A DNA stretch of 64,000 bases from JAMXLO01 sp037201625 (GCA_037201625.1 JBBCGR010000003.1:124001-188000); one strand, 5' to 3'. Shown: positions 47,481-57,434, counted from the stretch's first letter. Numbers and translations: made by a program. The notes: generated from the letters alone by a model not told the origin.

Positions 47481-49019
47481 ATGAACGGCGCCGAGAGCCT
47501 CGTCCACACCCTGCTGAAGAGCGGCGTCGATACCTGCTTCTCCAATCCCGGCACCTCGGAGATGCACTTCGTCGCGGCCCTCGACCGGGTGCCGGGCATG
47601 CGCTGCGTGCTGGGCCTGTTCGAGGGCGTGGTGACGGGCGCGGCCGACGGCTACGCGCGGATGACCGGACGGCCGGCGGCGACGCTGCTGCATTGCGGGC
47701 CCGGCCTGGCGAACGGCCTGGCCAACCTGCACAACGCCCGCCGCGCGCAGACGCCGATCGTCAATATCGTCGGCGACCAGGCGACCTACCACCGCCCCAA
47801 CGACGCGCCGCTGACCGCCGACACCGAGGGCTGGGCGCGCGGCGCATCGGCCTGGGTGCGCACCGCCACCTCATCGGCCACCGTGGGCGCCGATGCCGCG
47901 GTCGCGGTGCAGGCTGCGCGCACCCATCCCGGGCAGATCGCCACGCTGATCCTGCCCTCCGACACCTCCTGGGACGAAGGCGGCATCGTCGCCGAGGCGC
48001 TGCCGGTGCCCGCGAAGCCGCCGTCCGATCCCGCCCAGGTGCGCAACGCCGCCGAGATCCTGCGGCGCGGCCAGCCCACGCTGATCGTTCTGGGCGGCGA
48101 GGCGGTGGGTGCCGATGCGCTGGAATCGGCGCACCGGATCGCCGCCGCCACCGGCGCCAGGCTGATCGCGCAGGGTGCCAATGCCCGCATCTCACGCGGT
48201 CGCGGCCGGGTGCCGGTCGACCGCGTGCCCTATGTGGTCGATACGGCGGTGAAGGCGCTGGCGGGCACCAGGCAGGTCATCCTGTGCGGGCTGCGCAAGC
48301 CGGTGACCTTCTTCGCCTATCCCGGCAAGCCGACCTCGCCCGTGCCGGCCGATGCCGACATCCACGTGCTGGCGCGCACCGACCAGGACGCGGCCGATGC
48401 GCTGGCGCGGCTGGCCGACGAACTCGGCGCGCCGCGCGTCGCCATCCCCGATCCCGGCCCCCGGCCGGAACCGCAGCGCGGCAAGCTCTCGCCCGAGTCG
48501 CTCGCCGCTACCCTCTCGGCGCTGCTGCCGGAGGATGCGGTGGTGACCGATGAGGCCGTCACCTATGGGCGCGGCTTCTTCCCGCTGACCTACGCTGCCG
48601 CGCCGCATGACTGGCTGAACTCGACCGGCGGTGCCATCGGCTGCGGTCCGCCGCTCGCCACCGGGGCCGCGGTCGGCGCGCCCGGCCGCCGCGTCGTCGC
48701 GCTGCAGGCCGATGGCTCGGCGATGTACACGCTGCAGGCACTGTGGACCCAGGCGCGTGAGAACCTGGATGTCACCACCGTCCTGCTGGCCAACCGCAAA
48801 TACCAGATCCTGCTGGGCGAACTGGCCAATGTCGGCGCCAATCCCGGCCGCACCGCGCTCGACATGCTGGACCTCGGCAACCCGGACCTCGACTGGACCA
48901 AGCTCGCCAACGGCATGGGCGTGGACGCCGCCCGCGCGGACACCTGCGAGCGCTTCGCCGACCTGTTCGCGCAGGCCAATACGCGCAAAGGCCCCTTCCT
49001 GATCGAATTGATGATCTGA
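47481..49019 (+). CDS. Thiamine-diphosphate-dependent enzyme (acetolactate synthase-like)
   Basis: A 512-residue enzyme of the acetohydroxyacid synthase / benzoylformate decarboxylase family. Catalytic Glu48 lies in VLGLFEGVVTGAADGYARM. The diphosphate/Mg motif is ADGSAMYTLQALWTQ ... LLANRKYQIL. It lacks a paired small subunit gene, so it is probably not the biosynthetic AHAS but a decarboxylase or carboligase paralogue. The 2-hydroxyacid dehydrogenase nearby on the other strand could use related keto acids. The sensor gene starts 2 bp after its stop. Confidence 0.85.
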   Translation: MNGAESLVHTLLKSGVDTCFSNPGTSEMHFVAALDRVPGMRCVLGLFEGVVTGAADGYARMTGRPAATLLHCGPGLANGLANLHNARRAQTPIVNIVGDQATYHRPNDAPLTADTEGWARGASAWVRTATSSATVGADAAVAVQAARTHPGQIATLILPSDTSWDEGGIVAEALPVPAKPPSDPAQVRNAAEILRRGQPTLIVLGGEAVGADALESAHRIAAATGARLIAQGANARISRGRGRVPVDRVPYVVDTAVKALAGTRQVILCGLRKPVTFFAYPGKPTSPVPADADIHVLARTDQDAADALARLADELGAPRVAIPDPGPRPEPQRGKLSPESLAATLSALLPEDAVVTDEAVTYGRGFFPLTYAAAPHDWLNSTGGAIGCGPPLATGAAVGAPGRRVVALQADGSAMYTLQALWTQARENLDVTTVLLANRKYQILLGELANVGANPGRTALDMLDLGNPDLDWTKLANGMGVDAARADTCERFADLFAQANTRKGPFLIELMI

Positions 49020-49021
49020 CC

Positions 49022-50590
49022 ATGGCGCTCGCTGGACAGGCCCATCGGCGTCGTCGGCGCCGCCGCAGCAGCCACTCGAAGGAGGTGAGGCGGCAGATCC
49101 GCGTCGCCAGCAGCCCGCAGTTCCGCGTCCATTCGGCAGAGGTGCTGGCATCCTTCGGCGTGGTGGTGGCCGCGGTCACCCTCATCGCGCTGGTCTGGAT
49201 CAACACCGCCCGCTCGATCGATGCCGAGCGCGGCGACCTGCAGGCGCGAGTGGAGGCGACCGTCAGCGGCCAGGCCCTGGTGCTCGCCGATTTCATCCGG
49301 CGCGAGATGCTGGGCGTCGACCAGTCGCTGCGCATCCTGAAGCAGGCGTTCCAGGTGGACCCCGACAAATTCGACATGCGCGTCTGGCGCGAGCAGATGC
49401 CCGTGCTGACCGATGTGACCGACGACATCTTCATCGCCGATGAGAACCTCATCATCCGCCACGACATCTATTCGCGCGCCGTCGGCCTGCCGATCGGCTC
49501 GATGGCCTCCGGCATGGTGGCGCCGCTGGCGGACAGGCCCGATCGCGACGACAGCCTGATGATCGGTCCCACGCTCGAGACGCTGCGCACCCGCCAGCAC
49601 GTCGCGCTGATGCTCATGCGGCTCGACCGGCCGGGCGGCTGGGTGATCGGCGCCAGCTATCGCACCAACGTGCTGGCCCGCGTGTTCGCCGAGGCGGGGC
49701 TCGGCGTGCAGGGGATGACCGCGTTCATCGATACGCGCCAGGGCCAGATCCGGGCCATCGCGGGTCCGGGCGCCGACAGCCCGACCTACGACATCGCCGA
49801 GTCGCCGATGTATGCCGCGATGACCTCCCGGCCGGACGGGACCTGGATCGGGCCGTCCTCCCCGGACGGCGTGCCGCGCATCCATGGTTTCCACCATATC
49901 CCGGGACGTGCGGGATCGGTCGTCGTCGCGGTCAACGAGGCGGAGGCCATGCGCGGCGTCACGCATCTGGCGGACGCCTCGCGGTCGCTCGCGCTGATCG
50001 CGACCGCGGTCATCCTGGTGGCGGCGGTGACGGCCCTGTACGGCGTCTGGTCGTTCCGCGCCAAGCGCCGGCTGCGCCAGACGATCGAGCGCGAGGCGCA
50101 AATGGTCGCCAGCACCCAGGCGGAACTGGCGGAAGCACGGACGCGGCTCGATGGCCGCCTCGGCCAGCTTCGCGCCATGCTGGGCAACGTGGGGGAGGGC
50201 GTGGCGCTGTTCGACGGCGAATCACGCCTGACTGAGTGGAACCAGCCGTTCCCCGCCGTGTTCGGTGCCGCGCCCGAGATGCTGCAGCCCGGGCTGCCGC
50301 TCGACGAATTGCTGCGGCTCCAGGCGCGCGAGGGGGCTTTCGGGCCGCTGAACGACCTGGAGGCGGAGGTGGGCCAGCGCGCGGCGCGGTTGCGCGGCGG
50401 CACCGGCGCGGCTCCCGCCCTGCATGCCGGTCCTGACGGGCGTCCCGTCGCGGTGATCACCAGCCGCCAGTCCGATGGCAGCCTGCTGCTGCTCGCGCGC
50501 CTGGCGACCGCGGCGGACCTGGAGCCGGCCGAAGAACCGCCGCCCGATCCCGATGCCGCCCCCGCGCCGGGCACGGTGGAGACGCTGTAG
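49022..50590 (+). CDS. Membrane sensor with Cache-like and PAS domains, no output domain
   Basis: A 522-residue protein. An arginine-rich start (RRRRRRR) is followed by a helix (about residues 44-62), a roughly 260-residue periplasmic region of double-Cache type (ERGDLQARVEATVSGQALVLADF ... IFIADENLIIRHD in parts), a second helix (about 325-345), a short coiled coil and a PAS-like domain (LGNVGEGVALFDGESRLTEWNQ). The chain then ends in a proline-rich tail, without kinase, cyclase or chemotaxis output. Histidine kinases of this family usually continue after the PAS domain. It starts 2 bp after the TPP enzyme gene and precedes the sulfotransferase gene. Confidence 0.8.
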   Translation: MALAGQAHRRRRRRRSSHSKEVRRQIRVASSPQFRVHSAEVLASFGVVVAAVTLIALVWINTARSIDAERGDLQARVEATVSGQALVLADFIRREMLGVDQSLRILKQAFQVDPDKFDMRVWREQMPVLTDVTDDIFIADENLIIRHDIYSRAVGLPIGSMASGMVAPLADRPDRDDSLMIGPTLETLRTRQHVALMLMRLDRPGGWVIGASYRTNVLARVFAEAGLGVQGMTAFIDTRQGQIRAIAGPGADSPTYDIAESPMYAAMTSRPDGTWIGPSSPDGVPRIHGFHHIPGRAGSVVVAVNEAEAMRGVTHLADASRSLALIATAVILVAAVTALYGVWSFRAKRRLRQTIEREAQMVASTQAELAEARTRLDGRLGQLRAMLGNVGEGVALFDGESRLTEWNQPFPAVFGAAPEMLQPGLPLDELLRLQAREGAFGPLNDLEAEVGQRAARLRGGTGAAPALHAGPDGRPVAVITSRQSDGSLLLLARLATAADLEPAEEPPPDPDAAPAPGTVETL

Positions 50591-50646
50591 CGCCGCGGCG
50601 GTGCTTGCCCCGCCGCTTGCGCACATGCGAAAACCGCCCCGGTGCC

Positions 50647-52464
50647 ATGAACGCTCCCGTCTCCGCCCTGTGTGACTGCGGCAGCGGCCTTCGCGCCGTA
50701 CGGTGCTGCGCCGCCCAGTTCCAGTCGCTGCCGCCGCCGGAGGCCACGCGCCATCTCGTCCCGTTGGTGGAACGTGCCATCCAGGCGCATCGGCAGGGCG
50801 CGATCGAAACCGCGGAACGGCTTTGCCTCGACGTGCTCGAACTCGCACCCGACCGTCCCGGCGCGCTGTCGGTCCTGTACGAGATCCGCAAGGCGCAGGG
50901 CAGCGCGCGTGCCGCCGAGGCGCTGATCCGCCGCATCGTGGCACTCGATCCGAACAACCTCGCGGCCACCAACGAACTCGCGCTGATCCTGCTGGGCAAG
51001 GGCAGCCTGGCCGAAGCCGAGCATCATGCGCGCAACGCGGTGCGGATCGCGCCGGAGAATGCCCAGGCGCACAACCTGATGGGCATGATCCTGACCGAGG
51101 CCAACCGGCCGCAGACCGGCGAGTACCATTATCGACGCGTGCTGGAACTGAGTGCGCAGCGCGATCCGATCCTGCTCGCCAACCTGGCGTGGAATCTGAA
51201 GAACCAGGGCCGCATGAAGGAGGCCCGCACGCTGTACGAGGAATCGGCGGCGGCCGCGCCGCAGATCCGCCAGACCCTGCTGGGGTTCGCCCGGCTCGAG
51301 GAGGCGGATCGCAACTTCGACGCGGCGGCGGCGATCCTCGACGCGATGGAGGCACAGTTTCCCGGCGACCAGGGCGTGCGGCTGACCCGCGCCGTGCTGC
51401 TCGGCCGCATGCGGCGCTACGACGATGCGCTGGCGATCATCGACGCATCGGCCGGCGACAAGGGACAGCTTGGCCCGACGGAGTTGCTGGAGAAGGGCAG
51501 GCTGCTCGACCAGTTGGGCCGCTACGATGATGCCTGGGCCGCGTTCGCGGAGGGCAAGCGCCTGGGGCGCGAACTGTCCGGACAGGCGTATCTGGACGAT
51601 GAGGCACGCCAGCAGTTGGACCGGCTGCGCGGCTTCTTCACCGCCGGCCGGCTGCGCCTGGTGCCGCGCGCCGGGGTGCGCGGCGATGTGCCGCAGCCGA
51701 TCTTCATCCTGGGCTTTCCGCGCTCGGGCACCACGCTGGTGGAGCAGACCCTGTCGGCCCATCCGGCGATCGCGGCCGGCGACGAATTGCCGCTGATCAA
51801 CGAGATCACCGCGATCATGCCGCGCATGCTGGCCAGCCCGCTCGGCTATCCCGAGGCGCTGGCCGAACTCTGGATGGGCGACCAGCGCGAGGGGCTGGAC
51901 AATCTGCGCGACTACTATTTGCAGAAGGTGCGCCAGATGGGCGTGCTGCGGGCCGGTGCGAAGCGCTTCACCGACAAGATGCCGCTGAACGAGACACATC
52001 TCGGCCTGATCGCGCTGCTGTTCCCGGAGGCGCCGCTGATCCACGTGTTGCGCCATCCGCTGGATGTCATGGTGTCGGCGTTCTCCAACCAGTTCACCCA
52101 CGGCTTCTTCTGCGCCTACGACCTGGAAACGGCGGCGCGGCACTATGTGCGGGTGATGGACCTGGTGCAGCACTACCGGGCTGAGATGACGCTGCGCTAC
52201 CTGCCGATCCGCTACGAGGACATCGTGGCCGAGCAGGAGGCCAGCGTGCGTGCGATGCTGGCGTTCGTCGGCGAGGATTTCAACAAGGCCTGCCTGACGT
52301 TCCACAAGAACCGCCGCTATGCGCGCACGGCGAGCTATGCCCAGGTGGCGGAGCCGCTGTACGCCCGGTCGATGTATCGCTACCGCCATTACCGCGCCCA
52401 TCTCGAACCGGTGGTGCCGATCCTGCAGCCGGTGATCGAGCGTCTCGGCTACACGGTGGACTGA
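50647..52464 (+). CDS. SEC-C/TPR/sulfotransferase fusion protein
   Basis: A 605-residue fusion. A short N-terminal SEC-C-like zinc motif (CDCGSGLRAVRCCA, about residues 9-22) leads to roughly ten TPR-type helices (to about 340), then a sulfotransferase domain with 5'-PAPS loop FILGFPRSGTTLVEQTL and the 3'-phosphate motif HVLRHPLDVMVSAF. TPR-sulfotransferases of bacteria transfer sulfate from PAPS to proteins, glycans or small molecules. ATG 50647 chosen from the zinc motif; ATG 50605 is possible. Its stop overlaps the start of the TPR/glycosyltransferase gene (TGATG), implying joint action, for example on a surface glycan or glycoprotein (inference). Confidence 0.88.
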   Translation: MNAPVSALCDCGSGLRAVRCCAAQFQSLPPPEATRHLVPLVERAIQAHRQGAIETAERLCLDVLELAPDRPGALSVLYEIRKAQGSARAAEALIRRIVALDPNNLAATNELALILLGKGSLAEAEHHARNAVRIAPENAQAHNLMGMILTEANRPQTGEYHYRRVLELSAQRDPILLANLAWNLKNQGRMKEARTLYEESAAAAPQIRQTLLGFARLEEADRNFDAAAAILDAMEAQFPGDQGVRLTRAVLLGRMRRYDDALAIIDASAGDKGQLGPTELLEKGRLLDQLGRYDDAWAAFAEGKRLGRELSGQAYLDDEARQQLDRLRGFFTAGRLRLVPRAGVRGDVPQPIFILGFPRSGTTLVEQTLSAHPAIAAGDELPLINEITAIMPRMLASPLGYPEALAELWMGDQREGLDNLRDYYLQKVRQMGVLRAGAKRFTDKMPLNETHLGLIALLFPEAPLIHVLRHPLDVMVSAFSNQFTHGFFCAYDLETAARHYVRVMDLVQHYRAEMTLRYLPIRYEDIVAEQEASVRAMLAFVGEDFNKACLTFHKNRRYARTASYAQVAEPLYARSMYRYRHYRAHLEPVVPILQPVIERLGYTVD

Positions 52465-53861
52465 TGGAGGCGCCCGCGCCCGCCGTCCGGGCGCCAGGCA
52501 TGGTGCCGCTGCCCATCGGCGAAGTCGTGCGCATCGCCAACGAATATGAGCGCAGCGGGCGGCTCGATGATGCCAGCCGGTTGCTCGGGCACGTGCTGCG
52601 GGCGGCGCCGGACCAGGGCGACGCGCTGCACCTCGCCGGCATCGTCGCATTCCGCCAGGGCGATCTGGAAGGCTCGCTCGCGCTGATGCAGCGCTCGCTG
52701 GAGCACGGCATCGATACGCCGCTCTACCTGCGCAACATCTGCGAGGTGTATCGCGCACTCGGCCGGCTCGATGAGGCGCTGGCTACGGCCCAGCGTGCCT
52801 CCGCGCTGGCGCCGGCGGATCCGCTGTGCCTGCACAACCAGGCGATCATCCACTACCACCGGGTCGAACTGGACGCGGCGCTGGACTGTGCCGATCGCGC
52901 GCTGCGCATCGACCCCAGCCTGCCCGGCGCGCATTTCGTCCGCGCCGAGTCGTTACTGCTGCGTGGCGACTGGGCGGAGGGGTGGGAGGAATACGAGTGG
53001 CGCTTCCGCATCGCCGGCGCCGCGCCGCTGATGCCGCCCACCAACAGGCCGCAATGGGACGGGACGCCGCTGCCCGACCGCACGCTGCTGCTGATCGCCG
53101 ATCAGGGCTTCGGCGATGTCATCCAGTTCGCGCGCTACATCGCCTGGGCAACGGAGCGCTGCACCGACATCGCGATCGCCTGCAGCGCCGAGGTGCAGCC
53201 GCTGCTGCGGCAGATCGCGCCGGCGGCACGGCTGTTCGTGCGGTGGGAGGACGCGCCCGGCTATGCCGCCTTCTGTGCCCTCTCGGGGCTGCCGCGGCTG
53301 GCCGGCACGCGCGTGGACAGCGTGCCCGCGCCGGTGCCGTACCTACGCGCCGACCCGGCCCGCGCGGCGCAGTGGGCGGAGCGGCTGGCAGGCCTGGTGC
53401 CGCGCGGCTTTCGCCGCATCGGCGTGATCTGGGCGGGCCGGCCGACGCACAACAACGACCGCAACCGCTCGGCGACGCTGGCCGAGTTCATGCCGCTCGC
53501 GAATGTTGCCGGCATTGCATTGCTGGCGCTGCAGAAGGGTCCGAAGACCGGCCAGGCTGGCACGTATTACGGCCGCGCGCCGCTGATCAACATTGGCGCC
53601 GAGATCGAGGACTACGACGACACGATGGCGATCCTCGACAACATCGACCTGCTGGTGACGGTGGACACCTCGGTTGCGCACCTGGCCGGCGCGATGGGCC
53701 GGCCGGTGTGGGTCATGCTGCCGCGCGCGCCCGACTGGCGCTGGCTGCTGGAGCGCGGCGATACGCCGTGGTATCCGAGCGTCCGCCTGTTCCGGCAGAA
53801 GAACGTGCGCCGCTGGGACGATGTCATGCGCGAGATTGCGGCCGGACTGGTCAGCCGGTGA
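52464..53861 (+). CDS. TPR protein with GT9-like glycosyltransferase domain
   Basis: A 465-residue protein: TPR repeats in about residues 15-175 (ERSGRLDDASRLLGHVL, then YRALGRLDEALATAQRA) followed by a glycosyltransferase family 9-like region with TLLLIADQGFGDVIQFARY and the nucleotide-sugar site VTVDTSVAHLAGAMGRPVW. Relatives join heptosyltransferase-like folds to TPRs and act on O-glycans or lipopolysaccharide-like sugars. ATG at 52464 shares the A of the sulfotransferase stop. It ends within 11 bp overlap of a convergent CoA-transferase gene. Confidence 0.85.
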   Translation: MEAPAPAVRAPGMVPLPIGEVVRIANEYERSGRLDDASRLLGHVLRAAPDQGDALHLAGIVAFRQGDLEGSLALMQRSLEHGIDTPLYLRNICEVYRALGRLDEALATAQRASALAPADPLCLHNQAIIHYHRVELDAALDCADRALRIDPSLPGAHFVRAESLLLRGDWAEGWEEYEWRFRIAGAAPLMPPTNRPQWDGTPLPDRTLLLIADQGFGDVIQFARYIAWATERCTDIAIACSAEVQPLLRQIAPAARLFVRWEDAPGYAAFCALSGLPRLAGTRVDSVPAPVPYLRADPARAAQWAERLAGLVPRGFRRIGVIWAGRPTHNNDRNRSATLAEFMPLANVAGIALLALQKGPKTGQAGTYYGRAPLINIGAEIEDYDDTMAILDNIDLLVTVDTSVAHLAGAMGRPVWVMLPRAPDWRWLLERGDTPWYPSVRLFRQKNVRRWDDVMREIAAGLVSR

Positions 53862-55026
53862 TCGTGCGAATCTCCTGCGCGTCGCAGCCGATCTCGCGCA
53901 GCACCTCCTCGGTGTGCTCGCCGAGCGCGGGCCACAGGCGGCGCACCGATGGCGGCGAGGCCGACAGGCGGGCCGGGATCGCGGTGACGGTGACCTCGCC
54001 GTCGCGCGGGTGCTGCATGTGCTGGAAGAACCCCGTCTCCCGCAGGTAGTCGTCGTCCAGCAGGTCGGCGAGCGAATTGGCCGGGCCGCAGGGGATGTCC
54101 AGCGCGCCGAGGAGCGCGACCCATTCGTCCGTCGTGCGTGCGCGCATGCCATCGGTCAGCACGGCGTACAGCGCATCGACGTTGTCGGAGCGCGCGGCGA
54201 TCGTGGCGAAGCGCGGATCCTCGATCAGCGAGGCGCGGCCCATCGCCTCGAACAGCCGGGTCCAATGCGCGTCGCTCACGGCGATGACCGAGATATGGCC
54301 GTCCTTCGTCGTATAGGGCCGCCGATGCGGCGTCAGCATGCGCGGATAGCCGAGCCCGAGTTCGGGCTGCTTGAACACCGCCCCCCATAGATGCTCGACC
54401 AGCAGGAAGGACAGCATCGTCTCGAGCATCGGCACGTGGACCTCCTGGCCCTGTCCGGTGCGCTCACGATGGAACAGCGCCATGCCGATCATCGAGGCGA
54501 GCATCTGGCCGGTCAGCTTGTCCACGATGACGCTCGGCACGTAGCGCGGCGCGCCGTCCGGGCCGGCGTTCAGCGATGCCATGCCGCTCATGCCCTGGAT
54601 CAGGTCGTCGAAGGCGGGATGTTCCTGCTTGCTGCTGCCCTTGCGGAAGCCGGACGCCGATGCATGGATCAGCCGCGGATTGCGCGCCGACAATGCCGGA
54701 TAGCCCAGGCCGAGACGGTCGGCGGCGCCCTGCCGCATGTTGTGCACCAGAACGTCCGCGCCATCGATCATGCGCAGCAGCGCGTCGCGGGCGGGTGCGC
54801 GCTTGAGGTCCAGCATCACGCTGCGCTTGTTGCGATTGAGCATCGCGAAGTAGGAACCGCCGCCCTCGCTGCGGCTCGGACCGATCCAGCGGCAGGCGTC
54901 ACCGTCCGGCGCTTCCACCTTGATGACATCGGCGCCCATGTCGCCCAGGGTCTGCGTGGCGAACGGGCCGAGCACCACGGTCGTGAGATCGATCACCCGA
55001 ATGCCGGCGAGCGGACCGCCCTGCAT
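53851..55026 (-). CDS. CaiB/BaiF family CoA-transferase
   Basis: A 391-residue class III CoA-transferase, paralogue of the one at 10 kb. Motifs: GIRVIDLTTVVLGPFATQTLGDMGADVIKVEAP, LNRNKRSVMLDL, DVLVHNMRQGAADRLGLGY, SASGFRKGS. Substrate unknown. It lies downstream of the acyl-CoA dehydrogenase-like gene on the same strand with 82 bp between, so they probably act on one compound. A ribosome site gggaggg precedes the ATG. Confidence 0.88.
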   Translation of the reverse strand: MQGGPLAGIRVIDLTTVVLGPFATQTLGDMGADVIKVEAPDGDACRWIGPSRSEGGGSYFAMLNRNKRSVMLDLKRAPARDALLRMIDGADVLVHNMRQGAADRLGLGYPALSARNPRLIHASASGFRKGSSKQEHPAFDDLIQGMSGMASLNAGPDGAPRYVPSVIVDKLTGQMLASMIGMALFHRERTGQGQEVHVPMLETMLSFLLVEHLWGAVFKQPELGLGYPRMLTPHRRPYTTKDGHISVIAVSDAHWTRLFEAMGRASLIEDPRFATIAARSDNVDALYAVLTDGMRARTTDEWVALLGALDIPCGPANSLADLLDDDYLRETGFFQHMQHPRDGEVTVTAIPARLSASPPSVRRLWPALGEHTEEVLREIGCDAQEIRTITG

Positions 55027-55108
55027 TCCTTCCCTCCCTGCGCATTGTCTCGCGAGCTTGCGCAGGGAGGCCGGGCATTGGCAACGAAGCAGCGGCGGCG
55101 CGCGCCGG

Positions 55109-56260
55109 TCAGGCGGCGGCAGACAGCAGCAGCCTGCCGCCGGCCTGGTAGTTCCGCTGCTGCACCGAGGCGTGCTGTGCCGCCACCCTCATGTCGCGCA
55201 GACGCTGTTGCAGCGGCGACGTGTCGTAGACGGCGCTGCTGCCGGCCAATGCGAAGCAGGCATCGGTCGCGCGCACGCAGGCGGCGGTGAGCCAGGTCGC
55301 GGCCTGCGTGGCCTCGATCTGCAACGCCTCCTGGTTCAGCGTGCCGGCCACCGCATGGCGCCAGTGACTCGCGGCCTGGGTTTCGAGCATCGCCCGGGCG
55401 GCCCTGATATCGGCCTGCACGCGGCCGAGTTCATACTGAAAGATCCCCGAGTCCCGCAGCGGCGTGGCGGCATGGAACTGCTGGCGGCCCGATTGCGCCA
55501 GGGCGACGAGTGCATCGAGTGCCCCTTCGGCGATGCCGACACTGTTCGCGCCATGCACCAGCGGAAGGGTCTGCAGCGGGCCGGTGTACAGCGGCCCCGG
55601 CACGCACGACATCATGGTCGCGAGGTCCAGGAAGTTTTCCTCGGGCACCAGCACGTCCCGCAGCACGGTGTCCTGGCTGCCGGTGCCCTTCAGCCCCGTC
55701 ACGTGCCAGGTATCCTCGATCTGCCAGTCGCGGGCGGGCAGCACGAAGGCGCCCAGCCGAGGCGGCCCTGCCTCGCCGGCGGGGCAGGGCAGCGGCTTGC
55801 CCTGCTCAGCCATGACGCAGAAGCCGATGATGTAATCGGCGTGCTGGCACCCGCTCATGAACGGCCACCGTCCGGTGACCCGCCAGCCGCCGGAGACCGC
55901 CTCGGCCGTGCCGGACGGACGCGCGGTGGCGGCGAAGATCACGTCGGGACCGTCGCGATAGATCCGGTTGTAGGTCCGCCTCGGCAGCAACGGCGCGAAG
56001 ATCGCCGGCGTCGCGCCGATCATGGCGATCCAGCCGACCGAACTCTCGACGCGCGCCATCGCCGCGAACGCCGCAAGCCCGGTCGGCAGGTCCAGTTCCA
56101 GTCCGCCGTGGATGCGGGGCACGAACATGCGGAAGATGCCGGACGCGCGCAGCGTCTCCACCAGGTCGGGCGGCACGCGGCGCGCGGCCTCGATCTCGGG
56201 CATGCGGGAAACGATGCGGGGTGCCAGGTCCGCGATTTCGGCAAGGATGTGCGTGGACAT
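55109..56260 (-). CDS. Acyl-CoA dehydrogenase-fold flavoprotein (HpaB/DszC-type group)
   Basis: A 383-residue flavoprotein of the acyl-CoA dehydrogenase superfamily. The N-terminal helical part begins MSTHILAEIADLAPRIVSRM and continues LRASGIFRMFVPRIHGG; the middle beta-domain has GWRVTGRWPFMSGCQHADY. Members of this branch include two-component flavin-dependent monooxygenases as well as dehydrogenases; the catalytic base of true acyl-CoA dehydrogenases is not evident. ATG 56260 preferred to GTG 56281. It is upstream of a CoA-transferase. Confidence 0.8.
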   Translation of the reverse strand: MSTHILAEIADLAPRIVSRMPEIEAARRVPPDLVETLRASGIFRMFVPRIHGGLELDLPTGLAAFAAMARVESSVGWIAMIGATPAIFAPLLPRRTYNRIYRDGPDVIFAATARPSGTAEAVSGGWRVTGRWPFMSGCQHADYIIGFCVMAEQGKPLPCPAGEAGPPRLGAFVLPARDWQIEDTWHVTGLKGTGSQDTVLRDVLVPEENFLDLATMMSCVPGPLYTGPLQTLPLVHGANSVGIAEGALDALVALAQSGRQQFHAATPLRDSGIFQYELGRVQADIRAARAMLETQAASHWRHAVAGTLNQEALQIEATQAATWLTAACVRATDACFALAGSSAVYDTSPLQQRLRDMRVAAQHASVQQRNYQAGGRLLLSAAA

Positions 56261-56365
56261 GCGCAACGATGCGATGGCCACGTTGCCGCGCCATTGCAGT
56301 GGCCGGCGTTGACGTTACGGCGGTAACGCCGCCTATGCTGGACCCGGCAGCGATCCAGGAAAGCC

Positions 56366-57434
56366 ATGCCAGGCATGATCTTCACCGGCGACATCAACCT
56401 GATGAACGTCGACGATCCGCGCGTGCCGTTCGTGCATGTGCGCGACATGTTCCGCGGCGCGGACATCGTGTTCAGCAATCTGGAGTGCTGCCTGTACGAT
56501 CCGCCGCGCGGCCAGGCGGTCGAGACAGAGGGGTTCCATGCCTCGCCGGCGATCGGCGGCGAGGCGCTGCGCGACGCGGGCATCGCCGCCGTGGGCATCG
56601 CCAACAACGTCAACTACGGCGAGGCGGCGATTGCTGCGTCCATCGCGCGGCTGGACGCACTCGGCATCGCCCATGCCGGCGCCGGCCGCGACGCGGAAGC
56701 GGCACGCGCGCCGATCGTGGTCGAGCGCGGCGGCATCCGCTACGGCTTCCTGCAACGCAGTTCGGTCTATTGGCCCACCAATCACGAGGCCGGACCGAAT
56801 TCGACCGGCATCGCGACGATCCGCGCCCACACGGCCTACCAGGTGCCGATGCACAAGACGCGGCCGGAGATCCCGCCGATGAACCGGCCCGGCATCCCGC
56901 CGGTCGTCATCACCTGGGCGGATGCCGCCTCCCTGCGCGCCTTCGCCGACGATATCGCGGCGTTGCGGGCACGCGCCGACATCGTGGTCGCTTCGTGCCA
57001 CTGGGGGCTTCACAAGGAGGTGCTGACCTATATGCGCGAGATCGGCCGCACGGCGATCGACGCGGGGGGCGGACCTGGTGGTCGGCCACGGGCCGCATGA
57101 CGTGCTGCCGGTCGAAGTGTATCGCGGCCGGGCGATCCTCTACGGTCTCGGCAGCTTCTCGTTCCATACCGGCCACGGTGGACGGGCGCACGGCAACTGG
57201 ATCGGCATGATGGCGCGCGCGCAGGTTGCCGCGGGCGCCATCAGCGATGTGCGCTTCCGGTTCGTCCGCCACAACGCGCGCAACGAAACGGTGCCCTGCC
57301 GGCTGGCCGATGAGAGCGCCGAACTCGATGACGTCGCCGCCCGCAGCGCGGCGTACGGCACCAGCCTCGGTCGCGACGGCGAGGAGGTCGTGGTGGCGCT
57401 GACGGAAGGGACCGGCGCGCGGCCAGCCCCCTGA
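56366..57434 (+). pseudogene. CapA-family (PGA_cap) metallophosphatase-like protein, one frameshift
   Basis: The family is related to CapA/PgsA of poly-gamma-glutamate capsule synthesis. The N terminus has MIFTGDINLMNVDDP (metal ligand Asp), SNLECCLYDPP (Asn-Leu-Glu), GIANNVNYGE and CHWGLHKEV. At a run of six G (57064-57069) the frame is lost; with five G it continues AGADLVVGHGPHDVLPVEVY (HGPH metal motif) and ends at 57434, total about 355 residues, normal length. As with flhG, the break is at a homopolymer. It stands alone between a divergent flavoprotein gene and a convergent leuA. Confidence 0.82.

Noticed and set aside
49786..52758. A 990-codon minus-strand frame across sensor and sulfotransferase genes
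   Set aside because: Antisense to genes with intact catalytic motifs; no protein family signs.
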